Below are positions 1 to 6,419 of a stretch of 64,000 bases of DNA, in pieces. Under the pieces are notes generated by a model that did no database searches, had not been told where the DNA came from, and saw only the letters and a list, made by a program, of their open reading frames with translations. Both the position numbers and the translations under genes were made by a program. The stretch's first letter is position 1, and each line of letters starts with the position of its first letter. The DNA comes from a virus: positions 1-64,000 of the IMG/VR virus record IMGVR_UViG_3300035228_000987, one strand, 5' to 3'.

Positions 1-4
1 TCTC

Positions 5-337
5 ATGCGTAAGATTGAAACTCTGATGAACAACGCCATTTCTAATAACCAGAACTGGAAATCTGCTAACACTAGTGTTAGTTTCAATGAGGAAGAAAAC
101 CTCTCTATTGTTCATCTTCATGGTAACAAGATTGCAGAGATTGGTGATACTTTCATTCGTTTATTTGATGGTGGGTTTCAATCAAACACTACAAAATCAC
201 GTTTAAATGCTATCCTGAGTGAGCATGGTGAGCAGGGTGATGGTGTTTTCCAGAAAAACTTTAAGTGGTTCGTGACTATGAACACCGCGCAAGGTATCAC
301 CACAATTCCATTCTTTTCATCGATGCGTTTGGGTTAA
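5..337 (+). CDS. Conserved phage protein of unknown function (110 aa)
   Basis: A complete 110-residue soluble protein with no signal peptide or membrane segment. It has an FIRLFDGGF segment followed by a TTKSRLNAIL helix. I recall similar small proteins in marine T4-like cyanophages, but no function is known to me. The ATG at 5 is only four bases from the window edge, preceded by CTC as in the next gene, so I cannot check its leader. It heads a run of small genes. Confidence 0.75.
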   Translation: MRKIETLMNNAISNNQNWKSANTSVSFNEEENLSIVHLHGNKIAEIGDTFIRLFDGGFQSNTTKSRLNAILSEHGEQGDGVFQKNFKWFVTMNTAQGITTIPFFSSMRLG

Positions 338-376
338 TCCCCCGGTCTTTTATTGTCCCCTATCTTACACTAACTC

Positions 377-511
377 ATGGATTCACTATTTGAACACCTG
401 GCTGCAGAATTAGAAATAACAGTGGATTATCTTTTAGAAGAGTTTATGATAGATGATGAGATTAATGTTTCTGAGTTGTTAACATCATATTGCACTAACT
501 TAACTGCTTAA
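377..511 (+). CDS. Small acidic protein of unknown function (44 aa)
   Basis: A 44-residue acidic helical protein (starts MDSLFEHLAAELEI). It is supported by an intact ATG-to-TAA frame, codon use like its neighbours, and a leader (ACACTAACTC just before the ATG) that closely resembles those of the genes at 546 and 1058. No Shine-Dalgarno sequence is visible. The function is unknown; it may be a host-takeover peptide, but nothing in the sequence proves this. Confidence 0.6.
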   Translation: MDSLFEHLAAELEITVDYLLEEFMIDDEINVSELLTSYCTNLTA

Positions 512-545
512 GTAACACTAACTACCCACTCACTAACTAACAACA
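512..545 (+). promoter_or_regulatory. G-poor CACTAACT-type leader without Shine-Dalgarno
   Basis: The 34 bases before the ATG at 546 are nearly free of G and contain CACTAACT and CACTAACTAAC. Matching strings precede the ATGs at 377 (ACACTAACTC) and 1058 (CACTCACTAATTCAC). The repetition before separate genes suggests a shared translation-initiation or RNA-handling signal. This is an inference from sequence similarity only. Confidence 0.4.
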
Positions 546-677
546 ATGTACGACGAACTCTGGGCCGAGATTAATGATATGCCAGGTGAGATTTTTGACA
601 TTCCGGAGATGAAAGATGTGGATGATAAAGATAGTAAATCCCTTGAAGATTTCCTAAAAAGTAACAACGACTTCTAG
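546..677 (+). CDS. Small acidic protein of unknown function (43 aa)
   Basis: A 43-residue, strongly acidic protein (MYDELWAEINDMPGE at the start, a DVDDKDSKSLEDFL stretch near the end). The ATG follows a G-poor leader containing CACTCACTAACTAACAACA. It has no recognised domain. The reading frame is compact between two short spacers, which supports a real gene. Confidence 0.6.
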   Translation: MYDELWAEINDMPGEIFDIPEMKDVDDKDSKSLEDFLKSNNDF

Positions 678-726
678 GGGGGACCAGTTGGGAAACCGTC
701 CACTATCGCTTGCAATTGCCCCCAAT
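676..726 (+). other. Possible structured leader RNA upstream of the YNGWANYETW gene
   Basis: A GGGGG run at 677-681 can pair with CCCCC at 719-723. GGAC (681-684) can pair with GTCC (698-701), and the perfect palindrome GCAATTGC lies at 712-719; some of these pairings are mutually exclusive. The stretch sits between a stop codon at 677 and the start of the next gene and is much more GC-rich than its surroundings. A structured RNA or operator is possible. Confidence 0.3.
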
Positions 727-765
727 CTCTGTAATACTAACAGTATGGAAATCAAGGAAACCACC

Positions 766-1014
766 ATGAACAGCACATTCCAAACCACAATGGAAGACAC
801 CACGTACAACGGTTGGGCAAACTACGAGACTTGGAATGTATCACTGTGGATCGGTAATGTTGAATATCTCTACAAGAGTGCGTGCAAATGTGATACTTAT
901 CAGGAATTTGTAGACTATATGGGTTTCAATGATGGCACAACTCCTGACGGTGTATCATATACTGATGCCAATCTTAATTTAGTTGAATTGGATGAAATGA
1001 TCAAAGAACTCTGA
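766..1014 (+). CDS. Small conserved protein with YNGWANYETWNV motif (82 aa)
   Basis: The N-terminal motif TYNGWANYETWNVSLW belongs to a small family common in phages and some bacteria (DUF7249-like) with no known function. I chose the ATG at 766 because AAGGAAA lies seven bases upstream. ATGs at 745 and 790 are in the same frame, and a TTG at 688 would run back through the GC-rich leader and is unlikely. Two cysteines in CKCDTYQEF could bind metal, which is speculative. Confidence 0.7.
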   Translation: MNSTFQTTMEDTTYNGWANYETWNVSLWIGNVEYLYKSACKCDTYQEFVDYMGFNDGTTPDGVSYTDANLNLVELDEMIKEL

Positions 1015-1057
1015 TCACTAAGTAACCCTTACTCGTTCACTCACTAATTCACACACA

Positions 1058-1495
1058 ATGACAGTCACTTTGACCACAAGCTACAAACAATTCGTTTCTG
1101 CTAATGTTGCAGAAAAGATTGAACAATTGCTGGATTATTGTTATGATCTCTCCGCAATGTTGGAGTTTATTGATGACTATAGTGAAGATGATTTCGTTAA
1201 CTTTTATGATGAATATGTTCGTTGTGGTGAACAGATTGGTTATGAGGCAGTTGATGCTTTGATTAAAGAAATGGGTTGCGTTTCTTATATTGAAGAATGT
1301 GATGAACGTTATCAGGGTACATATGAAAATGAGGCAGATTTCGCTGAATCTTATACATCTGAACTCTATGGTGATGTTCCCTCTTATGTTGTCGTGGATT
1401 GGGAATCAACTTGGGAGGCAAATCTTCTTCATGAGTTCACTTCTTGTAGTGATGGTTCTTCTTATCGTTCGTGTCATATATTCCGCGATTATTGA
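1058..1495 (+). CDS. ArdA-like antirestriction protein
   Basis: A 145-residue acidic protein. The C-terminal part carries the pattern of the ArdA antirestriction family: YQGTYENEADFAESY, then a VDWESTWEANLLHEF segment and a closing HIFRDY. ArdA proteins are DNA mimics whose negative surface blocks type I restriction enzymes, and the many Asp and Glu residues here fit that role. The N-terminal half (helical, rich in D and Y) is less clearly related. The ATG follows a G-poor leader like those of the preceding small genes. Its place in a run of small acidic genes fits an early, host-directed role. The assignment is by motif recognition, not a database search. Confidence 0.65.
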   Translation: MTVTLTTSYKQFVSANVAEKIEQLLDYCYDLSAMLEFIDDYSEDDFVNFYDEYVRCGEQIGYEAVDALIKEMGCVSYIEECDERYQGTYENEADFAESYTSELYGDVPSYVVVDWESTWEANLLHEFTSCSDGSSYRSCHIFRDY

Positions 1496-1502
1496 TATTT
1501 AC

Positions 1503-1539
1503 TGGCACGAACGAATGGGTTGTCGTTCGTGCCACTTTT
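1503..1539 (+). terminator. Hairpin terminator after the ArdA-like gene
   Basis: A perfect 12-bp stem (TGGCACGAACGA at 1503-1514 with its complement at 1523-1534) encloses an 8-base loop and is followed by CTTTT. It starts seven bases past the stop codon at 1495. The T tract is short, so termination may be partial; an RNA-stabilising hairpin is the alternative. Confidence 0.6.
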
Positions 1540-1794
1540 GACCACTAAGTGTCATTTTGACAGTGTTTTTATGCGGTCGCCGTTGATGTGCGGCGGGCGA
1601 TGCGGTTTATAAAAACGCTAACTACCCTAACCTACAACGAACCCAAATCGCTCTCGAGATATCAGGTCTCAAAAAAAATTCCGAGTATAAAAAAGGGGAC
1701 TCAAAACCCCCGTCAAGAAAAAAAATCGCCCAGATTTCTGAGAGTGTGTGGGATCAGACATAAATATATGTAAGGTGAATAAAAACTACAATAC
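1540..1794 (+). other. Non-coding spacer with GC-rich inverted repeat
   Basis: No convincing gene lies here. An open frame at 1588-1773 has lysine-rich low-complexity content and no ribosome site. GTGTTTTTAT (1563-1572) can pair with ATAAAAACGC (1609-1618) with one G-T pair, closing over a GC-rich interior (1573-1605). A second G-poor CTAACTACCCTAACC string begins at 1619. At 1760-1768 there is an ATAAATATA late-promoter-like motif. Confidence 0.45.
1760..1768 (+). promoter_or_regulatory. Late-promoter-like ATAAATATA
   Basis: ATAAATATA lies about 27 bases before the ATG at 1795. It resembles the T4-type late promoter (TATAAATA) read by the phage late sigma factor gp55. Confidence 0.4.
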
Positions 1795-1965
1795 ATGTAT
1801 CGCATTATTGCAAAAAACACCAACGTAATATTCTGCAGAGATCTAAACACGAAAGAAGATGCAGAGAGAAAACTGCTAACCATTCATGGTATGATAGCAA
1901 TCAGTGGCATTCGTACCGAGTATGTGCAAGATGATTTTGCAATTGAGTATTACGAGACAAACTAA
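1795..1965 (+). CDS. Small protein of unknown function (56 aa)
   Basis: A 56-residue frame beginning MYRIIAKNTNVIFCRD and ending IEYYETN. It is preceded by a late-promoter-like motif and its codon use matches its neighbours. It may be a compact alpha-beta fold (strand, then a KEDAERKLLTIHG helix, then strands). I do not recognise the family. Confidence 0.55.
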   Translation: MYRIIAKNTNVIFCRDLNTKEDAERKLLTIHGMIAISGIRTEYVQDDFAIEYYETN

Positions 1966-2012
1966 ATATTAAAGAGATGCGTCAAGAGATATATTAATAT
2001 CCTCAAAAATTT

Positions 2013-2041
2013 TTGACAAATCATTCTATTTCCTGTAAACT
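2013..2041 (+). promoter_or_regulatory. Sigma70-type (early/middle) promoter for the glycosyltransferase gene
   Basis: A perfect -35 box TTGACA at 2013-2018 is followed after 17 bases by TAAACT at 2036-2041 (four of six matches to TATAAT). The gene starts 25 bases downstream with AAAAGG before its ATG. Confidence 0.55.
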
Positions 2042-2065
2042 TGAACTGAACAAAAGGTAATTTCT

Positions 2066-2833
2066 ATGGCAAAAGGTTTTGTTGTGAAGGCAAAGAATCC
2101 TTCCGAGGCTGGTCCTGAGTGGGACTATGATGCAATCAAGAAGCGAATGGCAGGTAAGAAGATTGTATTCTGCCTTCCTGGTCGTGGGTGTTCATTTACC
2201 TTTCTAAAGAACTTCGTACAACTATGTTTTGACATGGTGCAGAATGGTATGAGTATTCAGATTTCTCAGGACTATTCATCCATGGTGAACTTTGCACGTT
2301 GTAAGGTTCTTGGAGCAAACGTGCTGCGCGGTCCTAAGCAAGTTCCATGGGACGGCAATTTGGAGTATGATTATCAGTTATGGATTGATAGTGACATTGT
2401 ATTCAACACCGAGAAGTTTTGGCAACTGTGTGATCTTGCAGTTCCTGCAGAGGGCGACGAGCGTGAGATTGCATGTGGTTGGTATATGACCGAGGATGGA
2501 TTCACCACTTCTGTTGCACATTGGTTAGAAGAGGATGAGTTCCGTAAGAATGGTGGAGTCATGAATCACGAAACAGGTGAGACAATGCCGAAGCGTCGTA
2601 AGCCATTTACTGTTGACTATACAGGATTTGGTTGGACAATGATTAAGAACGGTGTCTTTGAGCGTATGGAGTATCCATGGTTTGCTCCGAAGATGCAGGT
2701 CTTTGAATCTGGTGCTGTACAAGATATGTGCGGAGAGGATGTAAGTTTCTGTTTGGATGCAAAGGAACTTGGTATGGAGACCTGGTGTGATCCTCGTATT
2801 CGTGTGGGTCATGAGAAGACTCGCGTCATCTGA
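2066..2833 (+). CDS. GT-A type glycosyltransferase
   Basis: A 255-residue protein beginning with a KKIVFCLPGRGCS strand-loop typical of a nucleotide-sugar fold. It has a clear DxD-type metal-binding motif at D108-S109-D110 within YQLWIDSDIVF, followed by helix-rich segments and a late GEDVSFCLDAKELG acidic motif. These features fit a family 2-like GT-A glycosyltransferase acting in the host cytoplasm. The substrate is unknown: it might glycosylate virion proteins, DNA or host surface sugars. It has its own sigma70-like promoter (2013-2041), and its stop overlaps the ATG of the next gene (TGATG). Confidence in the fold is good; the role is inferred. Confidence 0.8.
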   Translation: MAKGFVVKAKNPSEAGPEWDYDAIKKRMAGKKIVFCLPGRGCSFTFLKNFVQLCFDMVQNGMSIQISQDYSSMVNFARCKVLGANVLRGPKQVPWDGNLEYDYQLWIDSDIVFNTEKFWQLCDLAVPAEGDEREIACGWYMTEDGFTTSVAHWLEEDEFRKNGGVMNHETGETMPKRRKPFTVDYTGFGWTMIKNGVFERMEYPWFAPKMQVFESGAVQDMCGEDVSFCLDAKELGMETWCDPRIRVGHEKTRVI

Positions 2834-2973
2834 TGATTAATATCCTTTATAAGGGTAGAGTGATTCATAGGAATCTCAGTCATGAAGAATGTGCCGAGAT
2901 CCTTGACGAAATGTCAGAACAAGTTTATGATGGTGAAGTAGATCCCACCGAAATTGAATTAGAGGAAAATTAA
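2833..2973 (+). CDS. Small acidic protein (46 aa)
   Basis: A 46-residue protein (MINILYKGRVIHRNLS at the start, an acidic helix SHEECAEILDEMSEQ and a Glu-rich end). Its ATG overlaps the glycosyltransferase stop in TGATG, indicating translational coupling. The function is unknown. Confidence 0.65.
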   Translation: MINILYKGRVIHRNLSHEECAEILDEMSEQVYDGEVDPTEIELEEN

Positions 2974-2974
2974 A

Positions 2975-3121
2975 ATGGCAAGGATTAAGAAATCTCTTAT
3001 GGGTTCTCTAATTGTAGAACCCAGTCCCAAGAATACTCGGCAAGGAAACGGAAAGCATACCAAGTATGCCGCAACCAGTCGTAACAAAGCACGAAAAGCA
3101 TATCGGGGTCAAGGTAAATAA
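2975..3121 (+). CDS. Small basic conserved phage protein (48 aa)
   Basis: A 48-residue basic protein (MARIKKSLMGSLIVEP at the start, ending KARKAYRGQGK). Very similar peptides recur in marine cyanophages as far as I recall. The charge suggests nucleic-acid or capsid binding, but no function is established. It starts one base after the preceding stop and is followed directly by a strong terminator, so it ends an operon of three genes. Confidence 0.7.
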   Translation: MARIKKSLMGSLIVEPSPKNTRQGNGKHTKYAATSRNKARKAYRGQGK

Positions 3122-3128
3122 TCCGATA

Positions 3129-3157
3129 CCTCCACCGCATCAGGTGGAGGTTTTTTT
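3129..3157 (+). terminator. Rho-independent terminator
   Basis: A perfect 8-bp stem (CCTCCACC / GGTGGAGG) with loop GCATCA is followed by seven T residues. It starts eight bases after the stop codon at 3121. Confidence 0.9.
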
Positions 3158-3188
3158 ATAGATACATAGCAAGAACATATGAGAACAT

Positions 3189-3842
3189 ATGAGTCAACTG
3201 GTTGTAAATTTACCTCCACAAAAGGTTTGGGTTCGTAAGGAGTATCTTCGTGATCATCAAGATGGTCATGGAGAATTTGTAGAGGGTATTTGGGTTACTG
3301 CAAAGTCCATTCCAGGACGTGCATTTTATTTTGAAACTTATTTGCCACAATATGGGGCGCTTTATGATAAGTTACCCATTAGCGCGTTCCTTTCACGACC
3401 GGAAACTCCTGAGATAGATCTTGACTTGCCTAACCTACAATTTTGGAATTGTATGGATTATGGTGTTCGTTGTATTGAGAAACAATTCATTGGTTCAATG
3501 GACTTTGAAGTGCGTTCAAGAAACTATGGTAATCTCAAAGGAGAATATTTGTTTACCCTAGATAACTTTCATCCGGATGTTGATATCACAAATTGTAACG
3601 TAAGTGAAGTTCCAGAGGAGCATAAGTCTCATAACTGTATTGAACTTGAAAATGGACAATTTGCTCTGTATCCGAACAACAGAATGAGAGTATATGATCT
3701 GTCAATAACACCAGAAAATCCCCAAACACCTGATTTTAAGGTCTCTACTAAGTATTATCAGGTTGAGAATGGAGTAAGATGGGGTAGATTAGGTGATACT
3801 GACGAATATTTCTGGGAAACACCAGAAGAAAAACAAAATTAA
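3189..3842 (+). CDS. Conserved phage protein of unknown function (217 aa)
   Basis: A 217-residue protein, mainly beta in character, starting MSQLVVNLPPQKVWVRKEYL and containing an HGEFVEGIWVTAKSIPGRAF segment and a C-terminal PDFKVSTKYYQVENG segment. I recall similar proteins next to the baseplate genes of cyanophages but not a function. The start is the second of two ATGs created by a tandem 10-base repeat (AGAACATATG at 3172 and 3182). The first ATG is in another frame. A structural or assembly role is inferred from position only. Confidence 0.7.
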   Translation: MSQLVVNLPPQKVWVRKEYLRDHQDGHGEFVEGIWVTAKSIPGRAFYFETYLPQYGALYDKLPISAFLSRPETPEIDLDLPNLQFWNCMDYGVRCIEKQFIGSMDFEVRSRNYGNLKGEYLFTLDNFHPDVDITNCNVSEVPEEHKSHNCIELENGQFALYPNNRMRVYDLSITPENPQTPDFKVSTKYYQVENGVRWGRLGDTDEYFWETPEEKQN

Positions 3843-3861
3843 TCGCAAAAGGAGAAATTTA

Positions 3862-4035
3862 ATGACTAATCCAGACAGAGATTCCAAGTATATGCATAAA
3901 ATGTGGGGTACATCCACTCTAATTACTGATTATTGGTCAGGAAAAGTGCTTCAGAAGGAGTTGAGAGAAGTTACAGGTGATTCTGATACCGAGAAAAATC
4001 AAGATTCTGACGATACCGAGACACTTCTTGAATAA
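3862..4035 (+). CDS. Small hydrophilic protein of unknown function (57 aa)
   Basis: A 57-residue protein with a KYMHKMWGTSTLITDYW core and an acidic tail. The ATG at 3862 is chosen because AAAAGGAG lies at 3847-3854; an upstream in-frame ATG at 3793 falls inside the previous gene. It is followed by a late-promoter motif, so it closes its transcription unit. Confidence 0.65.
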   Translation: MTNPDRDSKYMHKMWGTSTLITDYWSGKVLQKELREVTGDSDTEKNQDSDDTETLLE

Positions 4036-4051
4036 AACGGTTTTTAAGTTT

Positions 4052-4059
4052 AATAAATA
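4052..4059 (+). promoter_or_regulatory. Late promoter before gp25
   Basis: AATAAATA lies 21 bases before the gp25 ATG in a short intergenic gap. It matches the ATAAATA core repeated before many structural genes of this window. Confidence 0.6.
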
Positions 4060-4080
4060 TGGTAGAACCGTAGTATTTTC

Positions 4081-4491
4081 ATGCCTGTAGAGATTCAAAA
4101 ACGAGTATCTCTTGGATTTAAGGATATTAACATGTCCTTTAAGAAAAACCCATTGACAAATGACCTTATTGTCGTGAAAAATGAGAATGCAATTGCACAG
4201 TCTGTAAAGAATCTGGTGTTAACTGGGAGAGGTGAGCGACTCTTTAATCCAAATATTGGATCTGGACTCGCTCAAGCACTCTTTGAAAACATAGATGTAA
4301 TATCAGCATCACAAATACAGTCTGAGATTAATTCTTTACTGAGGGATTTTGAACCAAGAATCAACTTGACAGACGTAAAGGTTGATCCAGACTTTGAAAA
4401 TAATGCTTTTAATGTAACTGTTGAGTATGAAATAACTGGAATTAATACTCCAATACAAGTTCTAAGGTTTCCATTAACAAAAACTAGGTAG
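4081..4491 (+). CDS. 25: gp25 baseplate wedge subunit
   Basis: The 136-residue length matches T4 gp25 (132 aa). The motif LTGRGERLFNPNIGSGLAQ followed by ALFEN is the family signature; gp25 is a lysozyme-like-fold wedge protein that joins the sheath-contacting ring of the baseplate. A late promoter lies just upstream, and the gp6 ATG begins four bases after the stop, so gp25 and gp6 form an operon as in other T4-like phages. Confidence 0.92.
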   Translation: MPVEIQKRVSLGFKDINMSFKKNPLTNDLIVVKNENAIAQSVKNLVLTGRGERLFNPNIGSGLAQALFENIDVISASQIQSEINSLLRDFEPRINLTDVKVDPDFENNAFNVTVEYEITGINTPIQVLRFPLTKTR

Positions 4492-4495
4492 ATAA

Positions 4496-6406
4496 ATGCC
4501 ACTAGTTAAATTTGCCAATCTTGATTTTGATCAAGTAAAGGAATCTATAAAAGATTACTTAAGATCTAACTCAAATTTTACCGATTACGACTTTGAAGGG
4601 TCAAACCTATCGGTAATTATTGATACGCTTGCTTATAATACCTATATTACCTCATATAATGCTAACATGCTTAGTAATGAGGTTTTCATTGATAGTGCAA
4701 CATTGAGAGAAAACGTAGTTTCTCTTGCAAAAAATATTGGGTATACGCCAAGATCAAGAAAAAGTTCAAGAACTGCAATAAATTTCTTCGTTGATGTATC
4801 TGGATTAACTTCATCACCACTTACACTGACGTTAAAGGCAGGCGTTGTTGCTACTTCATCACAAAGACTTGGAAATTTATCTTTTACTTTTACGATTCCA
4901 TCGGATATTACCGTACCTGTAGTGAATGGAGTCGCAGATTTCAACAATATTACGATATATGAAGGTTCATATATCACCGAGAAGTTCACGGTTGACTCAA
5001 GTATCCCAAATCAGAGGTTTTTGCTAGGAAATTCCTCGGTTGATAATGGTTCTTTGAGAGTTAAAGTGTTTGAAACCGAGCAATCTACTGCATTTGAAAA
5101 TTATAAACTAAAAACAAATCTATTTGACGTGATTGCAACGTCAAAAGTTTACTTTTTACAAGAAAATGAAGACCAAAGATACGAGATTTTGTTTGGTGAT
5201 GGTATTTTTGGTAAGAAATTAGACAATGGTAACTATATTGAGGCAAGTTACTCGGTTACAAGTGGCGAAGATGGTAATAATATCTCTCAATTTTCTTTTG
5301 CGGGAAGACTTTTAGACAATAATGACACTGTAGTTACCTCTGACATCTCTGGAATTTTTGCTGATGGTCCATCATCGGGAGGTCAAGAGGTTGAATCTGT
5401 TGATTCTATCAGAAAATTTGCACCAAGAACATATGCCGCTCAAAATAGAGCAGTAACATCAAGCGATTATGAGGCATTGGTGCCACAAATTTACCCAGAT
5501 GCAGAGTCAGTCTCGGTCTTTGGTGGTGAAGATCTCAATCCACCAAGATATGGAAGAGTTTATATATCAATTAAACCAATTAATGGACAGTATCTCTCAA
5601 GTGCAATTAAAGATAACATGAGAGAAGAACTGAAAAAGTACAGTATTGCAGGTATTGTACCCGAAATCAAGGATGTAAAATACACCTATATTGAATTTGC
5701 ATCTACTGTGTTCTATGACCCAACCTTATCAGATGAACCATCAGCACTTAAGACGACTATATTAGATAATATAAAGAATTTTACAGACTCTACTGAGATG
5801 AATAAGTATGGGTCTAAGTTTAAATATAGTAAGTTTACGTCTCTAATTGACAATTCTGATGACTCTATTACCTCAAATATTACAAATATTTTTGTAAGAA
5901 GAGATTTATCACCAACACTTAGGGCATTTGCTGAGTATGAGATATGTTTCGGCAATAAATTCCATATAGATCCTAATGGTTTTAACTTAAAAACGTCTGG
6001 ATTTAAGGTTAGTGGAATCAATAGTACGGTTTATTTCTCTGATGAACCAAACTCTGATGGTAAAACTGGAAAAATATTCTTGTTCAAGGTTGACGAAGAG
6101 ACAAAAGCAGGAATTGTTTTGAGATCTGTAGGTACTATTGATTACCTGAAAGGAGAAATTCTTATTGATCCAATAAGAATTACCGAGACATCAAAAACAA
6201 ATGATTCCGGTCCTATCATTGAATTTGCTAGTAAACCGTTTTCAAACGATGTTATTGGAAAACAGGAGTTGTATTTGCAACTAGATATTAATAATAGCAC
6301 CATAAACATGTTGAAAGATAATATATCATCTGGTGCAGATGTATCTGGATCAAATTTTGTTGCAGCAAATAGCTGTGGAAACACTGGTAGTTTAATCAGA
6401 AATTAG
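4496..6406 (+). CDS. 6: gp6 baseplate wedge subunit (baseplate J-like)
   Basis: A 636-residue protein close in size to T4 gp6 (660 aa). The N-terminal segment FDFEGSNLSVIIDTLAYN (starting from a closely similar form at about residue 35) and the central block KFAPRTYAAQNRAVTSSDYE, followed by a GRVYISIKP strand, are diagnostic of gp6 and the baseplate J superfamily. Gp6 dimers form the iris-like inner ring of the baseplate that opens on contraction. It sits four bases after gp25 and 13 bases before the giant gp7-like gene. Confidence 0.92.
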   Translation: MPLVKFANLDFDQVKESIKDYLRSNSNFTDYDFEGSNLSVIIDTLAYNTYITSYNANMLSNEVFIDSATLRENVVSLAKNIGYTPRSRKSSRTAINFFVDVSGLTSSPLTLTLKAGVVATSSQRLGNLSFTFTIPSDITVPVVNGVADFNNITIYEGSYITEKFTVDSSIPNQRFLLGNSSVDNGSLRVKVFETEQSTAFENYKLKTNLFDVIATSKVYFLQENEDQRYEILFGDGIFGKKLDNGNYIEASYSVTSGEDGNNISQFSFAGRLLDNNDTVVTSDISGIFADGPSSGGQEVESVDSIRKFAPRTYAAQNRAVTSSDYEALVPQIYPDAESVSVFGGEDLNPPRYGRVYISIKPINGQYLSSAIKDNMREELKKYSIAGIVPEIKDVKYTYIEFASTVFYDPTLSDEPSALKTTILDNIKNFTDSTEMNKYGSKFKYSKFTSLIDNSDDSITSNITNIFVRRDLSPTLRAFAEYEICFGNKFHIDPNGFNLKTSGFKVSGINSTVYFSDEPNSDGKTGKIFLFKVDEETKAGIVLRSVGTIDYLKGEILIDPIRITETSKTNDSGPIIEFASKPFSNDVIGKQELYLQLDINNSTINMLKDNISSGADVSGSNFVAANSCGNTGSLIRN

Positions 6407-6419
6407 TACGTAGTATAAA

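Noticed and set aside
1588-1773. A 61-residue open frame in the spacer after the ArdA-like gene
   Set aside because: Lys-rich low-complexity content, no ribosome site, overlaps inverted repeats and a late-promoter motif; better seen as non-coding.
1496-1794. Considered a tRNA gene in the GC-rich part of the spacer
   Set aside because: No cloverleaf with T-loop GTTCRA and acceptor pairing could be drawn.
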